A stretch of 64,000 nt of DNA from NCBI GenBank assembly GCA_030427585.1, contig JAUIBW010000027.1, positions 1-64,000 on the forward strand, in the 5' to 3' direction. Shown piece after piece: positions 26,066 through 35,008 of the stretch. Both the position numbers and the translations under genes were made by a program. The stretch's first letter is position 1; every line of letters begins with the position of its first letter. The stretch comes from Bacteroidia bacterium (GTDB lineage: Bacteria; Bacteroidota; Bacteroidia; Flavobacteriales; Flavobacteriaceae). The notes below the pieces were generated by a model. The model was not told the origin of the DNA and did not search any database. It worked only from the letters and a program-made list of their open reading frames with translations.

Positions 26066-27016
26066 ATGAAAAAGTTAATACTACTGTTCGCTTTATTGGG
26101 TGTATTAGTCTTTATTGCATGTAGCAATATTAAGGCAGACGAAGCGACTAAATCTTCAACAACTAAAGAGATTAATAATGAAAAGATACCTCCGGCAAAA
26201 GTTCTTTCTGAAGAATTTAAGAAATACTGGTATGCTGGTGAAGCAGAAATATCATCATATCAACTAGAACAAGCCAGATATGGTGAAATAAGAACAGGGA
26301 CCGCAGTACTTATTTATGTTACTGAAGATTTCTTGCCTAAAAAACAGGTGAAAGCAGATCGTCAAAATACAAGTAACATACCCGTTCTAAAACTTAATGC
26401 TACCAAAAAATTTAACACAGGAATCTATCCATATTCTGTGATGCAGAGTACATTTTATCCTGTGGCGGATAATCAACATGCTATTAAAGTATCTAATTCG
26501 ATACAGGAATGGTGTGGTCATGTATATGCGCAATTAAATAACCGAAAACAATTCGAGATTACCTCTCATTCTTATTTTGAGAATGAGGCAGATCAGGATT
26601 TTAAATTAGATAAAGCTATTTTAGAAAACGAACTTTGGGCAAAAGTTAGAATCAATCCAAATGCATTACCACAAGGAGATCTACAAATTATTCCTTCTTT
26701 TGAGTATGCTAGATTAAGGCACAAAGAAATCAAAGCATACTCGGCTAAAGCATCTATAGAAAAAGGCACTACTATGAACACATATACTCTAGAATATCCC
26801 GAACTTGATAGAAGTATCAGTATTACTTTTAATGCCTCTTTTCCTTATGAAATTGAGCATTGGACAGAAACCTATAAAAGTGGGTTTGGTCCAAATGCAA
26901 AAAAACTTACTACAAAAGCAACTAAAATCAAAAGTATTAAATCTGCTTATTGGAGTAAAAACAGCAATAAAGACGAAGTCATACGTGAAGAATTAGGGCT
27001 TACAAATCAAAAATAA
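26066..27016 (+). CDS. Lipoprotein of unknown function upstream of pterin dehydratase
   Basis: A 316-residue predicted lipoprotein starting at the ATG at 26066. The signal is MKKLILLFALLGVLVFIACS with the lipidated Cys at residue 19. An upstream frame from 26015 would only add a non-signal stretch. After a Lys/Thr-rich linker the body is one globular domain with FKKYWYAGEAEISSYQLEQ, GTAVLIYVTEDF, WCGHVYAQLNNR and a C-terminal TKIKSIKSAYW. I recall relatives being labelled 'septum formation inhibitor Maf'. There is no Maf motif, so I would treat that label as transfer from the neighbouring maf. The function is unknown. The pterin dehydratase gene follows after 36 bases on the same strand. Confidence 0.85.
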   Translation: MKKLILLFALLGVLVFIACSNIKADEATKSSTTKEINNEKIPPAKVLSEEFKKYWYAGEAEISSYQLEQARYGEIRTGTAVLIYVTEDFLPKKQVKADRQNTSNIPVLKLNATKKFNTGIYPYSVMQSTFYPVADNQHAIKVSNSIQEWCGHVYAQLNNRKQFEITSHSYFENEADQDFKLDKAILENELWAKVRINPNALPQGDLQIIPSFEYARLRHKEIKAYSAKASIEKGTTMNTYTLEYPELDRSISITFNASFPYEIEHWTETYKSGFGPNAKKLTTKATKIKSIKSAYWSKNSNKDEVIREELGLTNQK

Positions 27017-27052
27017 ATATTAAATAACTTACAACTAACTAATACTATACTA

Positions 27053-27340
27053 ATGGTAAAATTATCAGAAGCTGAGATCAAAAAAAAACTAAACGACATA
27101 GATGGTTGGGAATACCATGATAATGCTCTTCATACCACTTTTGAATTTAATGATTTTAAAGATGCGTTCTCTGTTATGACTCGTATTGCTTTTGAAGCCG
27201 AAGCACAACAACATCACCCCGACTGGTCTAATGTTTATAATAAATTACACATTAGCCTTTCTACTCATGATGCTGGTGGTATAACCGAAAACGATTTTAA
27301 TCTCGCAAAAACCATAGATAACATTATTGAAGGAGAATAA
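27053..27340 (+). CDS. phhB: Pterin-4a-carbinolamine dehydratase
   Basis: A 95-residue enzyme that dehydrates 4a-hydroxytetrahydrobiopterin during aromatic amino-acid hydroxylation. The family signature is intact: EAQQHHPDWSNVYNKL holds the two active-site His, and LSTHDAGGITENDF holds the third. Length is normal. No phenylalanine hydroxylase gene is in the window. It is likely co-transcribed with the lipoprotein gene 36 bases upstream. Confidence 0.93.
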   Translation: MVKLSEAEIKKKLNDIDGWEYHDNALHTTFEFNDFKDAFSVMTRIAFEAEAQQHHPDWSNVYNKLHISLSTHDAGGITENDFNLAKTIDNIIEGE

Positions 27341-27468
27341 TCATTAAACTCATTTAAAATCGAAAAATAAATATCAAATTCTCGGGTCAAAACTTTTTGT
27401 TTTACTTTTTGAATTTTGGTATTTTAGGCGTAGAACTTATTATAAACAAAATTGATAGCACACAAACA

Positions 27469-27500
27469 TTTGTCAAAAACTTGGTTTCTACTTATGTTTG
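27469..27500 (+). promoter_or_regulatory. Near-perfect promoter of the YebC-family gene
   Basis: TTTG at 27469-27472, 20 bases, then TATGTTTG at 27493-27500. This is a full match to the Bacteroidetes TTTG-N19/20-TAnnTTTG consensus. It lies 23 bases before the yebC ATG, so the leader would be very short. Confidence 0.75.
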
Positions 27501-27523
27501 TATCTAGATTTTAAAATTAGCAT

Positions 27524-28249
27524 ATGGGAAGAGCTTTTGAATTTAGAAAAGCACGTAAGATGAAACGCTGGTCAGCAATGGCAAAAGCGTTTACTCGAAT
27601 TGGTAAAGATATTGTAATGGCAGTAAAAGAAGGTGGGCCTGACCCAGCTTCTAACTCCCGTCTAAGAGCAGTGATCCAGAATGCCAAATCTGTGAACATG
27701 CCAAAAGATAATATCGAAAGAGCAATTAAAAAAGCATCGGATAAAGAACAAGGAGATTACAAAGAAGTTCTTTTTGAAGGGTATGCTCCTCACGGGATTG
27801 CAATTTTGGTAGAAACTGCAACAGATAATAATAATAGAACAGTTGCCAATATTCGATCCTATTTTAATAAATGCGATGGTAACCTGGGAACATCTGGTTC
27901 TGTAGAGTTTATGTTTGATCACACCTGTAATTTTAGAATTAATAGTGAAGGATTAGATCCAGAAGAGCTCGAACTTGAATTCATTGATTTTGGAGCAGAA
28001 GAAGTTTTTCAGGATGATGATGGAATATTGATCTATGCTCCTTTTGGAAGTTTTGGAACGATACAAAAGGAATTAGAAAGCCGTGAAATCGAAATTCTAT
28101 CTTCTGGATTTGAACGTATCCCACAGGTAACTAAAAAAATAACTCCAGAGCAAGCTGCAGATGTAGAAAAATTACTAGAAAAAATAGAAGAAGATGATGA
28201 CGTGCAGAACGTGTATCATACTATGGAAGAATCTTCCTCTGAAGGATAA
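27524..28249 (+). CDS. yebC: YebC/PmpR-family translation or transcription factor
   Basis: A 241-residue cytoplasmic protein with the three-domain YebC fold. Landmarks are the N-terminal MGRAFEFRKARKMKRW, GGPDPASNSRLRAVI, NMPKDNIERAIKKAS, the DNNNRTVANIRSYF segment, GNLGTSGSVEFMFDH, and the late EKLLEKIEEDDDVQNVYH. Family members were named as DNA-binding regulators, and some are now reported to relieve ribosome stalling. Which role applies here cannot be told from sequence. It has its own near-perfect promoter and a strong terminator, so it is monocistronic. Confidence 0.95.
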   Translation: MGRAFEFRKARKMKRWSAMAKAFTRIGKDIVMAVKEGGPDPASNSRLRAVIQNAKSVNMPKDNIERAIKKASDKEQGDYKEVLFEGYAPHGIAILVETATDNNNRTVANIRSYFNKCDGNLGTSGSVEFMFDHTCNFRINSEGLDPEELELEFIDFGAEEVFQDDDGILIYAPFGSFGTIQKELESREIEILSSGFERIPQVTKKITPEQAADVEKLLEKIEEDDDVQNVYHTMEESSSEG

Positions 28250-28268
28250 AAATATTTAATATTATTAC

Positions 28269-28302
28269 AAAAAAGAGTTTAGCTATGCTAAACTCTTTTT
28301 TT
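28269..28302 (+). terminator. Strong terminator after yebC
   Basis: A perfect 15-base stem (AAAAAAGAGTTTAGC with GCTAAACTCTTTTTT), a 3-base loop and a T run, 19 bases after the yebC stop. Confidence 0.9.
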
Positions 28303-28346
28303 GTTATGTTTACTATAATATCCCGACTATAGATAAAATATAAGCT

Positions 28347-28847
28347 ATGAAAAAATTAGCCATACTTCTTCTATTTTCTTTTACAGGTATAGTACATGCC
28401 CAACATATGGATAATGACAAACTAGAGTTAATTATCAAAAAAAACGCAGATACTCTGGATGGTATCCCTGGTAACTGGAAATTTATATACAAAGAAATCC
28501 CTATGCTTTGTGTTACCGATGAAACCAATAATCGAATGCGAATTATTTCTCCTATTACAGCATCGGATCATCTTGATAAAGATTTATTGCTTGATGCAAT
28601 GACAGCCAATTTTCATTCTGCTCTTGATGTAAAGTATGCTATCACCAATAAAATTTTATGGTCGGTTTACATACATCCTTTAAAAGAACTTACGAATGAA
28701 CAGGTAAACAGTGCCATATCACAAGTATATTATGCTTCAAAAACTTTTGGTACCACTTTTTCTAGTACAGCACTTATTTTTGGAGCCGGAAACGTAAAGG
28801 AAAAACCTAATGATACTACTTCAGAAGAAAAAATTCATAAATTTTAA
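28347..28847 (+). CDS. Secreted protein with YbjN/chaperone-like fold (tentative)
   Basis: A 166-residue exported protein with signal peptide AILLLFSFTGIVHAQ. The mature part has the pattern KFIYKEIPMLCVTDETNNRMRI, ITASDHLDKDLLLDAMTANF and LWSVYIHPLKELTNEQVNSA. This alternation resembles the type III secretion chaperone/YbjN fold, in which a sheet contributes short hydrophobic strands and two helices follow. That is an impression, not a motif match. The function is unknown. Its stop overlaps the convergent acyltransferase gene by 4 bases. Confidence 0.72.
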   Translation: MKKLAILLLFSFTGIVHAQHMDNDKLELIIKKNADTLDGIPGNWKFIYKEIPMLCVTDETNNRMRIISPITASDHLDKDLLLDAMTANFHSALDVKYAITNKILWSVYIHPLKELTNEQVNSAISQVYYASKTFGTTFSSTALIFGAGNVKEKPNDTTSEEKIHKF

Positions 28848-29398
28848 GTTCCATCAAAGCTGTTTTTAGGGACTTTACCTTTAACACCTTTAAAGAAACT
28901 ATACATATATTCGAAATCCTTTTTAATATCCTCTGTAGGATAATAAGGATCAGAGACCACACATTGTTTTTTTCCAAAATCAAAAGCAACCATTATAATA
29001 GGAATATTTGCAGCTTTAGCGATATGATAAAACCCTGTTTTCCAGTCTTTAACTTTTTTCCTTGTTCCTTCGGGGGCAATAGTTAAACGCAATTCATCTT
29101 TTTTTTCAAATAACTCTGCAATAGCTTCTACCTTATTCTGACCAGGAGTTCTATCCAGAGAAATCCCTCCTACTTTTCTAAGGTACCAACCTAATGGCCA
29201 TTTAAAAAGTTCTTTTTTGGCCAAAAAACTTATCTTAATTCCGGCTAGTTGTCGTACCAAAAGACCAATATAAAAATCGTGCCAGCTTGTATGAGGTACT
29301 ACAATAACAATACATTTTTTTACAGTATTAGCACTGAAATCACCGATAAACTTCCAACCTATAATTTTATGATATATGAAGGAAGAATAGTATCGCAT
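28844..29398 (-). CDS. PlsC-family 1-acyl-glycerol-3-phosphate acyltransferase
   Basis: A 184-residue acyltransferase of the PlsC/LPLAT family. The catalytic HxxxxD motif is HTSWHDF at about residues 36-42, and the acceptor-binding segment is FLAKKELFKWPLGWYLRKVG. The third block is IAPEGTRKK and the fourth IPIIMVAFDFGKKQ. It transfers an acyl chain onto lysophosphatidic acid or a related lipid in the inner membrane. It is shorter than the ~240-residue PlsC and has no clear membrane helix. The substrate is therefore not certain; some small relatives acylate other lipids. The ATG at 29398 follows the KdsB-KdnB stop by 26 bases on the same strand. Confidence 0.9.
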   Translation of the reverse strand: MRYYSSFIYHKIIGWKFIGDFSANTVKKCIVIVVPHTSWHDFYIGLLVRQLAGIKISFLAKKELFKWPLGWYLRKVGGISLDRTPGQNKVEAIAELFEKKDELRLTIAPEGTRKKVKDWKTGFYHIAKAANIPIIMVAFDFGKKQCVVSDPYYPTEDIKKDFEYMYSFFKGVKGKVPKNSFDGT

Positions 29399-29424
29399 GA
29401 AAATAAAGATTGAAATACAATAAT

Positions 29425-31299
29425 TTACAAAGAACGATAAAGTTCTTTCAATATATCTGCATTTATTTTAGATTTCCAATTACATCCCAGAGCATTTTCC
29501 CAGAGCGGTTCTAAGCTTAGTGCAACCTCTGTCATAACATCTAATTGCTCTTCGGTTACATTAGCACAAACTCCTGTGGGCAAATTAATACTATGAAATT
29601 CTTTCATTTTTTTGAACAAAGCTACACCTTCAGGATAGTATTTTTCTAATTTATCAAATACGATACAGTTACCAATTCCATGCTTTGTCCCCAGCACATA
29701 TGCTAGTCCATAACTCATCGCATGAGCAACACCAACCTGAGAGTACGCAATACTCATACCTCCATGCCAAGAAGCCATCATTAGTTTTGCATCTACCTCA
29801 TCTTTGCTTAAGTTATTTTCTAAAAAAATCTCTTTACATAAATCCAAGGCTTTTTCGCCATAACTCTGGCTAAATGCATTTAAATAGGTTCCGTCTAGCG
29901 ATTCAATACAGTGAATATAACAATCCATACCTGTATAGAACCATTGATCTTTAGGAACATCTTTTATTAATTCTGGATCTAATATAACCTGATCAAAGGG
30001 TGTGAAATCAGAATTGATTCCTAATTTACGTTCAGGCCCCGTAAGAACAGTAGTGCGAGAAACTTCTGCCCCTGTTCCTGAGATTGTAGGAACCCCTACA
30101 TGAAATACAGCTTTATTCTTTACCAGATCCCATCCCTGATAATCTGCAGCACTTCCCGGATTGGTAAGCATGATCGCCACAGCTTTGGACAAATCTAGTA
30201 TAGAGCCTCCTCCTATTCCAATAATACCACTAGGAACATACTGATAATCATTTCTTATTTTAGCAACGATATTATCTACCTGAGATGTTTTAGGTTCTTC
30301 AACAGTTGATACATAAATTATCTCATCGGTATAAGATAATGGTATTCTATCCTCTATAAACGAGGTATTGTTCTTAAAAACGTCATCTACCAAAAAGATA
30401 AAAGGAGCAACACCATTTCGTTCAGGTGAAATAATATCACAAATCTGATTAAAAGCTCCTTTCCCAAATACTACTTTTGGTACCATTGGGAAATTTTTAT
30501 GCGTAGAAGTAGATTCTTCTGGAGTACTTATAGATTTTGGATTCAATAGATTTTCTTTATTTATTATTCTTTTTGCTCTTTCTAAATCTTCCGGGGTATC
30601 AATTTCTACACCTTCGTGGTGTGTTTCAACCATTTTAATATTTTTACCATATTCGAGGTATCGAATACATTCTATTTTCTCTGAAGCTTCTAGAGAACGC
30701 ATTGGTAAACGGTAAAAATCTAAAATAGCTTGTTTCTTAAATGCATAAACACCTTTGTGTTTATGGTAAACGTGGTTTATTTCTTTATCTCTTGGGTATG
30801 GTATAGGTGCACGAGAAAAATATAATGCGTAATTATTTTCATCTACAATAACCTTTACACTATTAGGATTCATGATATCATCCCAGTCATCCATAGGAGT
30901 CATTAGACTGGCTAAATCTATACGATCCGAATCTTCCTGGTAAAATACGCTTAGCACTTTTTCTAAGCTTTCTCTATCGGTAAACGGTTCATCTCCCTGA
31001 ACATTTACTACAATATCAACATCCATATCTTCGACGGCTTCGGCTATTCGATCACTACCACAGCTATGCTCTTTCTTACTCATAATAGCTATGCCACCGT
31101 GAGAAGTAATTTCTTTATAAATAACATCGCTATCGGTAACTACATATACCGAATCAAAAAGTCCTGAATTTAGGGTCGCTTCATACGTTCTTCTTATGAC
31201 ACTTTTCCCTTCTAGATCCTGCATTAGCTTGCCAGGAAATCGCGTGGCAGCATATCTCGCAGGAATCATTGCGATAGTTTTTAGAGTATTTTTGTTCAA
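29425..31299 (-). CDS. KdsB-KdnB fusion: CMP-Kdo/Kdo8N synthetase plus Kdo 8-oxidase-like dehydrogenase
   Basis: A 624-residue two-domain enzyme. Residues 1-250 are a CMP-3-deoxy-manno-octulosonate synthetase: [29 protein letters not shown] and [16 protein letters not shown]. After a short Ser/Thr-rich linker, residues 270-624 are an iron-containing alcohol dehydrogenase. It has the NAD-binding motif [12 protein letters not shown] (361-372) and metal ligands D459, H463, H526 and H540. In Shewanella, separate KdsB, KdnB and the aminotransferase KdnA make CMP-8-amino-Kdo. The dehydrogenase half is most like KdnB, so the fusion points to 8-amino-Kdo lipopolysaccharide (inferred). No KdnA is seen nearby. 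The start is TTG 31299 or possibly ATG 31269; the latter would cut the first beta-strand. Confidence 0.88.
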   Translation of the reverse strand: MNKNTLKTIAMIPARYAATRFPGKLMQDLEGKSVIRRTYEATLNSGLFDSVYVVTDSDVIYKEITSHGGIAIMSKKEHSCGSDRIAEAVEDMDVDIVVNVQGDEPFTDRESLEKVLSVFYQEDSDRIDLASLMTPMDDWDDIMNPNSVKVIVDENNYALYFSRAPIPYPRDKEINHVYHKHKGVYAFKKQAILDFYRLPMRSLEASEKIECIRYLEYGKNIKMVETHHEGVEIDTPEDLERAKRIINKENLLNPKSISTPEESTSTHKNFPMVPKVVFGKGAFNQICDIISPERNGVAPFIFLVDDVFKNNTSFIEDRIPLSYTDEIIYVSTVEEPKTSQVDNIVAKIRNDYQYVPSGIIGIGGGSILDLSKAVAIMLTNPGSAADYQGWDLVKNKAVFHVGVPTISGTGAEVSRTTVLTGPERKLGINSDFTPFDQVILDPELIKDVPKDQWFYTGMDCYIHCIESLDGTYLNAFSQSYGEKALDLCKEIFLENNLSKDEVDAKLMMASWHGGMSIAYSQVGVAHAMSYGLAYVLGTKHGIGNCIVFDKLEKYYPEGVALFKKMKEFHSINLPTGVCANVTEEQLDVMTEVALSLEPLWENALGCNWKSKINADILKELYRSL

Positions 31300-31322
31300 A
31301 ATTTGTTGCTTTTCTAGAATTG

Positions 31323-31330
31323 CAAAAATA
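31323..31330 (-). promoter_or_regulatory. Possible -7 element upstream of the KdsB-KdnB gene
   Basis: TATTTTTG on the minus strand matches TAnnTTTG, 24 bases before the TTG start at 31299. The upstream TTTG element is not well placed (a TTGG lies 23 bases away), so only half of the promoter is supported. Confidence 0.35.
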
Positions 31331-31427
31331 ACTTTTTTAAATCAATTTTCGAGCCAACCTTATGTTTAGTTTCATACTTAAATCTTAAAAAAATCTTAAA
31401 ATATAATATAAAAGCCTTACATATGTT

Positions 31428-32855
31428 TTAGTTTTCAATAAAAAAATCATCTTTAAATCCTATCAAATATAATTTTTTCTTAGCTCTGGTAACGGCAGTA
31501 TACAGCCATCTCAAATAATCCTTATTGATACCATCTGGAAGATAGGGCTGCTCTATAAAAACATTATCCCATTGTCCTCCTTGAGATTTATGACATGTAA
31601 TAGCATAAGAGAATTTAACCTGCAAACTATTAAAAAACTTATTATTCTTTACTCCCATAAATCGCTTATATTTCGATTTCTCGTCTTCAAAATCTTTGAG
31701 TACTTCCTGATACAACTTGTTTGATTCTTCATAGGATAAAGATGGAGTTTCTGATGTTAATGTATCTAATAGCAAGACCGTTTCAAAAGGTTTTTGATTT
31801 GGGTAATCAACCATATTAACATTAACTATTGCAAATCGAAATCCATACAATTCTTTTATAGAAAAAATCTCCAAAATTTTAATTATATCTCCATTAGCAA
31901 TAAAACCAGCTTCACTTTTGTTATCCAACCAAAAATAATTATTCTTAACTACCATCAAATAATCCCCAGGCGATAGTTCTTCTTCCTGAAAAAGAATCCT
32001 TGAGCGAATCTGCTGATTATAAATATTAGCTCTTTTATTAGAACGAAGTATAACCACAGATTCTTCGTGTCCCACACTAGCATATGCCTCATTTAATGCA
32101 TCCATAATCTCATGGCCATCAAAAAACCTAACTACATCTGGATATCCCGACACGTCAAACTGAAAAGAGTCATAAAAACCATCATTAATAGTCTCTCTTA
32201 GCTGGGTAGCATTCATTAAAATACCACTATTCTCTGCTTGTCGTACTACTTCATCCAGCTCTATTTGAGTAACCTCTTTATTAAATCCCATTGCAAGATT
32301 ATTAGGATCGAGTGCCGGGCTTACTTCTAGTTTTACCGGGGGTAATTGTGCAGTATCCCCAATAAAAAGAATTTTACAATTATGCCCAGAATACACATAC
32401 ATCATTAGATCATCTAGTAAAGATCCGTTTTCGAATAATTTACTATCGCTAGGTGTGTCTGGTATCATAGAAGCTTCATCTACAATAAAAATAGTATTAC
32501 GGTTTTTATTTTGTTTCAGTTGAAAAGCTAATCCACCACTTTTATCTTTTTTGGGATAATAAATATTTCTATGTATGGTTTGGGCCTGCTTTCCCGAAAA
32601 ATTACTAATCACTTTAGCTGCACGACCTGTCGGAGCAAGTAAAACAACATTTAATTTAGCTTTCCATAAGTTTTTCACCAAAGATCCTATCAAAGTAGTT
32701 TTTCCTGTACCTGCATATCCTTTTAATAAGAAAAGTGATTCTTTTGTTCCTGATAGCACAAAATAAGATAGTTTTTGTAAGACAATATCTTGTTTTATAG
32801 TAGGTTCAAAAGGAAAATCATCTTTTAATAATTCATAAAATTCTTTTTCCTTCAT
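31428..32855 (-). CDS. RecD-like ATP-dependent DNA helicase (superfamily 1B)
   Basis: A 475-residue helicase. Motif I (Walker A) is LLKGYAGTGKTTLIGSL near residue 45 and motif Ia is VVLLAPTGRAA. Motif II is FIVDEASMIPD and motif III is LFIGDTAQLPP. A C-terminal UvrD_C_2-type region has YAITCHKSQGGQWDNVFIE and YTAVTRAKKKLYLIG. All main helicase motifs are intact. Relatives unwind DNA 5' to 3'; the cellular role of this short RecD-like form in Bacteroidetes is not established. It diverges from the pilin-like gene, with two closely packed promoters between them. Confidence 0.93.
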   Translation of the reverse strand: MKEKEFYELLKDDFPFEPTIKQDIVLQKLSYFVLSGTKESLFLLKGYAGTGKTTLIGSLVKNLWKAKLNVVLLAPTGRAAKVISNFSGKQAQTIHRNIYYPKKDKSGGLAFQLKQNKNRNTIFIVDEASMIPDTPSDSKLFENGSLLDDLMMYVYSGHNCKILFIGDTAQLPPVKLEVSPALDPNNLAMGFNKEVTQIELDEVVRQAENSGILMNATQLRETINDGFYDSFQFDVSGYPDVVRFFDGHEIMDALNEAYASVGHEESVVILRSNKRANIYNQQIRSRILFQEEELSPGDYLMVVKNNYFWLDNKSEAGFIANGDIIKILEIFSIKELYGFRFAIVNVNMVDYPNQKPFETVLLLDTLTSETPSLSYEESNKLYQEVLKDFEDEKSKYKRFMGVKNNKFFNSLQVKFSYAITCHKSQGGQWDNVFIEQPYLPDGINKDYLRWLYTAVTRAKKKLYLIGFKDDFFIEN

Positions 32856-32897
32856 TAAAAAAATTGGTCTATATGATTCATATCGCTATTAATAAAT

Positions 32898-32927
32898 CAA
32901 AGATAGGGATGATTTTTTGGCAATAAA
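32898..32927 (-). promoter_or_regulatory. Possible promoter of the RecD-like helicase gene
   Basis: On the minus strand, TATCTTTG (32905-32898) matches TAnnTTTG. A TTTA at 32927-32924 lies 18 bases upstream. It is adjacent to the rightward promoter at 32929-32958. Confidence 0.45.
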
Positions 32928-32928
32928 C

Positions 32929-32958
32929 TTTTACGATTAAAAAAAAATTGTAGATTTG
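32929..32958 (+). promoter_or_regulatory. Possible promoter of the pilin-like gene
   Basis: TTTT at 32929-32932, 18 bases, then TAGATTTG at 32951-32958, which matches TAnnTTTG. It lies 33 bases before the ATG at 32992. Confidence 0.5.
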
Positions 32959-32991
32959 CGTATACACTAATGTTTAAAGCTAAATCATAAA

Positions 32992-33636
32992 ATGAAAATT
33001 GTTATTCAATTAGTTCTGTGGGCTATTATAGGAGTTTTAGGGTACTTGGTATTCAATTCTGTTAATGGTCCTGTAAAGTTCAATAAAATAAAGCAAGCTA
33101 GATATGCAAAAGCTGTTGAGAATTTAAGAGATATTCGTACAGCTCAATTAGCATATAGATCAGTAACTGGGAAATTTGCCAAAGATCCTGTTAAATTAGT
33201 TGCTTTTATAGATACTGCTAAATTTACACTAACCCAAAGAAGAGATTCTAGTTTTATTAGATTTAATAAGATCCTAAAAATTGATGAACCAAGAGATACA
33301 GTTATTATTGATACTCTTGGATATGCATCGGTAAAAGATTCTTTATTCAAAACAGGAAATCACAAAAATATGATAAAAATACCTATAGAAGGTGTTGAAT
33401 CTAATTTTGAAATGGATGCAGGTTATATTAACAAAAATGATCTAAGAATTCCGGTTTTTGAAGCTAAAGTATCTAAAGATGTGCTACTACATGATCAGGA
33501 TAAAGATTTATTAGCTCAAGAAAAAGAAGTACGTTCTGTTGATGAAGTTAATGGAGGATTCCTTTCTGTAGGATCAATGACAGAGGTAATGACTTCTGGT
33601 AACTGGCCAAGAACTTATGGAGCAAACGATCAATAA
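32992..33636 (+). CDS. Conserved membrane-anchored protein, pilin-like
   Basis: A 214-residue protein with one N-terminal membrane helix (residues 3-23, IVIQLVLWAIIGVLGYLVF) and a periplasmic remainder. A helix continuing after the membrane (IKQARYAKAVENLRDIRTAQLAYRS) followed by a beta-rich part looks like a type IV pilin or pseudopilin. There is no prepilin peptidase site, so this is only shape similarity. The gene precedes a DUF3822 gene, overlapping it by 20 bases, and then rsmD. I recall this order from many Bacteroidetes. The function is unknown. Confidence 0.82.
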   Translation: MKIVIQLVLWAIIGVLGYLVFNSVNGPVKFNKIKQARYAKAVENLRDIRTAQLAYRSVTGKFAKDPVKLVAFIDTAKFTLTQRRDSSFIRFNKILKIDEPRDTVIIDTLGYASVKDSLFKTGNHKNMIKIPIEGVESNFEMDAGYINKNDLRIPVFEAKVSKDVLLHDQDKDLLAQEKEVRSVDEVNGGFLSVGSMTEVMTSGNWPRTYGANDQ

Positions 33637-34441
33637 TACAATTGATAATACATCAAAAACATTGTCCATTCAGGTAAGCTTGAATGGACTTTCTTTTTGT
33701 ACTGTAAATACTAATAACCAAATAACGTCAATAGAGCATGAATCCTTTAGTATACAATTAACTCCTGCACAAGTGCTTGACAAAATCAAATATATTTTTG
33801 ATCATAATTATAATCTAAAAGGAGCTTTTGATACCGTCGAAGTAATTCATCAAAATGACCTATATACTGTTGTTCCTAAAGCTCTATTTAACGAAGATTC
33901 ATTAAAGGAGTACCTAAAATTTAATACAAAGGTGCTTCAAAATGATTTTATTGCCTATGATGAATTACACCCTCATAATATGGTAACGGTTTATATTCCT
34001 TATACTAATATTAATAATTTCTTCTTTGATACATTTGGTTCTTTTACTTATAAACATTCTAGTACCATTTTAGTAAATTCTTTGCTTACTCAAGAAAAAA
34101 ATAGTGAATCTACCACCGTTTTTGCAAATATGAATGATGCCTCTTTTGATATTATAGTAATTAATAAAGGAAATCTGATATTGAGTAATACATATAAATA
34201 TCAAACTAAAGAAGATTTTTTGTATTATCTATTGTACACTACAGAACAACTACAACTAAACCCAGAAGAGTTTAGTTTGGTGTTTTTAGGGAATATTTCT
34301 CAAGATAGCGAGCTTTTCAATATTGCATATACTTATATTCGTCATATAAGTTTCGGAAACCTTCTTAAGAAACCACACATAATAGAAGATATAACATCTT
34401 TTGAACCTCATAAATATTTTGTATTACTTAGTCATTTTTAA
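33617..34441 (+). CDS. DUF3822 family protein
   Basis: A 274-residue Bacteroidetes-specific protein recognised by its N-terminal KTLSIQVSLNGLSFCTV, the AYDELHPHNMVTVYIPYTNINNF block, and FANMNDASFDIIVINKGNLIL. It is thought to have an actin/hexokinase-like fold, with repeated strands like the ATPase domains of PilM-type proteins. The ATP-binding loops are not obvious in the sequence. It overlaps the upstream pilin-like gene by 20 bases and precedes rsmD by 2 bases, so all three are translationally linked. A PilM-like role paired with the pilin-like protein is a speculation worth testing. Confidence 0.85.
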   Translation: MEQTINNTIDNTSKTLSIQVSLNGLSFCTVNTNNQITSIEHESFSIQLTPAQVLDKIKYIFDHNYNLKGAFDTVEVIHQNDLYTVVPKALFNEDSLKEYLKFNTKVLQNDFIAYDELHPHNMVTVYIPYTNINNFFFDTFGSFTYKHSSTILVNSLLTQEKNSESTTVFANMNDASFDIIVINKGNLILSNTYKYQTKEDFLYYLLYTTEQLQLNPEEFSLVFLGNISQDSELFNIAYTYIRHISFGNLLKKPHIIEDITSFEPHKYFVLLSHF

Positions 34442-34443
34442 CT

Positions 34444-34980
34444 ATGCGTATCATCTCAGGAAAATATAAAGGAAAAAGACTTACAGCTCCTAAAAAATTG
34501 CCTGTACGTCCTACTACCGATATGGCAAAAGAAGCGTTGTTTAATATCTTAAGGAATCGATATAACTTCTCTCAGATATCATTTTTAGATCTTTTTGCAG
34601 GTACAGGAAACATAAGCTACGAATTTTTATCCAGAGGAACAGAAGATATAACAGCTGTAGATGCTCACTATGCCTGTCTTGGGTATATCAAAAGTGTGGC
34701 AAAAGAACTAAATACTCCTATTGAGACTATAAAAAGTGATGTGTATAGTTACCTAGAAAAAGTAAAACGAAAAATAGATGTTATTTTTGCCGATCCCCCA
34801 TATGATTTTACAACAGATCAGTTTCATAAAATTGCAACATTAGTTTTTGAAAATGAATTATTGAATGAACATGGAGTCTTAATCATTGAGCACTCTAAAC
34901 ATACCTCTCTTGAGGAATCACCATATTTCAGTAATTCAAGAAAATATGGAGGGTCTGTTTTTAGCTTTTTTGAAAAATAA
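34444..34980 (+). CDS. rsmD: 16S rRNA (guanine-966-N2)-methyltransferase
   Basis: A 178-residue class I methyltransferase that acts on G966 of 16S rRNA in the 30S subunit. The N-terminal MRIISGKYKGKRL with PVRPTTDMAKEALFNIL, the SAM-binding motif FLDLFAGTGNISYE, and the catalytic FADPPYDF tetrad are all present. Length is normal. It starts 2 bases after the DUF3822 gene. Confidence 0.95.
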   Translation: MRIISGKYKGKRLTAPKKLPVRPTTDMAKEALFNILRNRYNFSQISFLDLFAGTGNISYEFLSRGTEDITAVDAHYACLGYIKSVAKELNTPIETIKSDVYSYLEKVKRKIDVIFADPPYDFTTDQFHKIATLVFENELLNEHGVLIIEHSKHTSLEESPYFSNSRKYGGSVFSFFEK

Positions 34981-35008
34981 ATCTATACAAAAACCTAAAT
35001 ACAATACA

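Noticed and set aside
26066..27016. Septum formation inhibitor Maf
   Set aside because: The protein is a lipoprotein without Maf motifs; the true maf is at 24898-25479.
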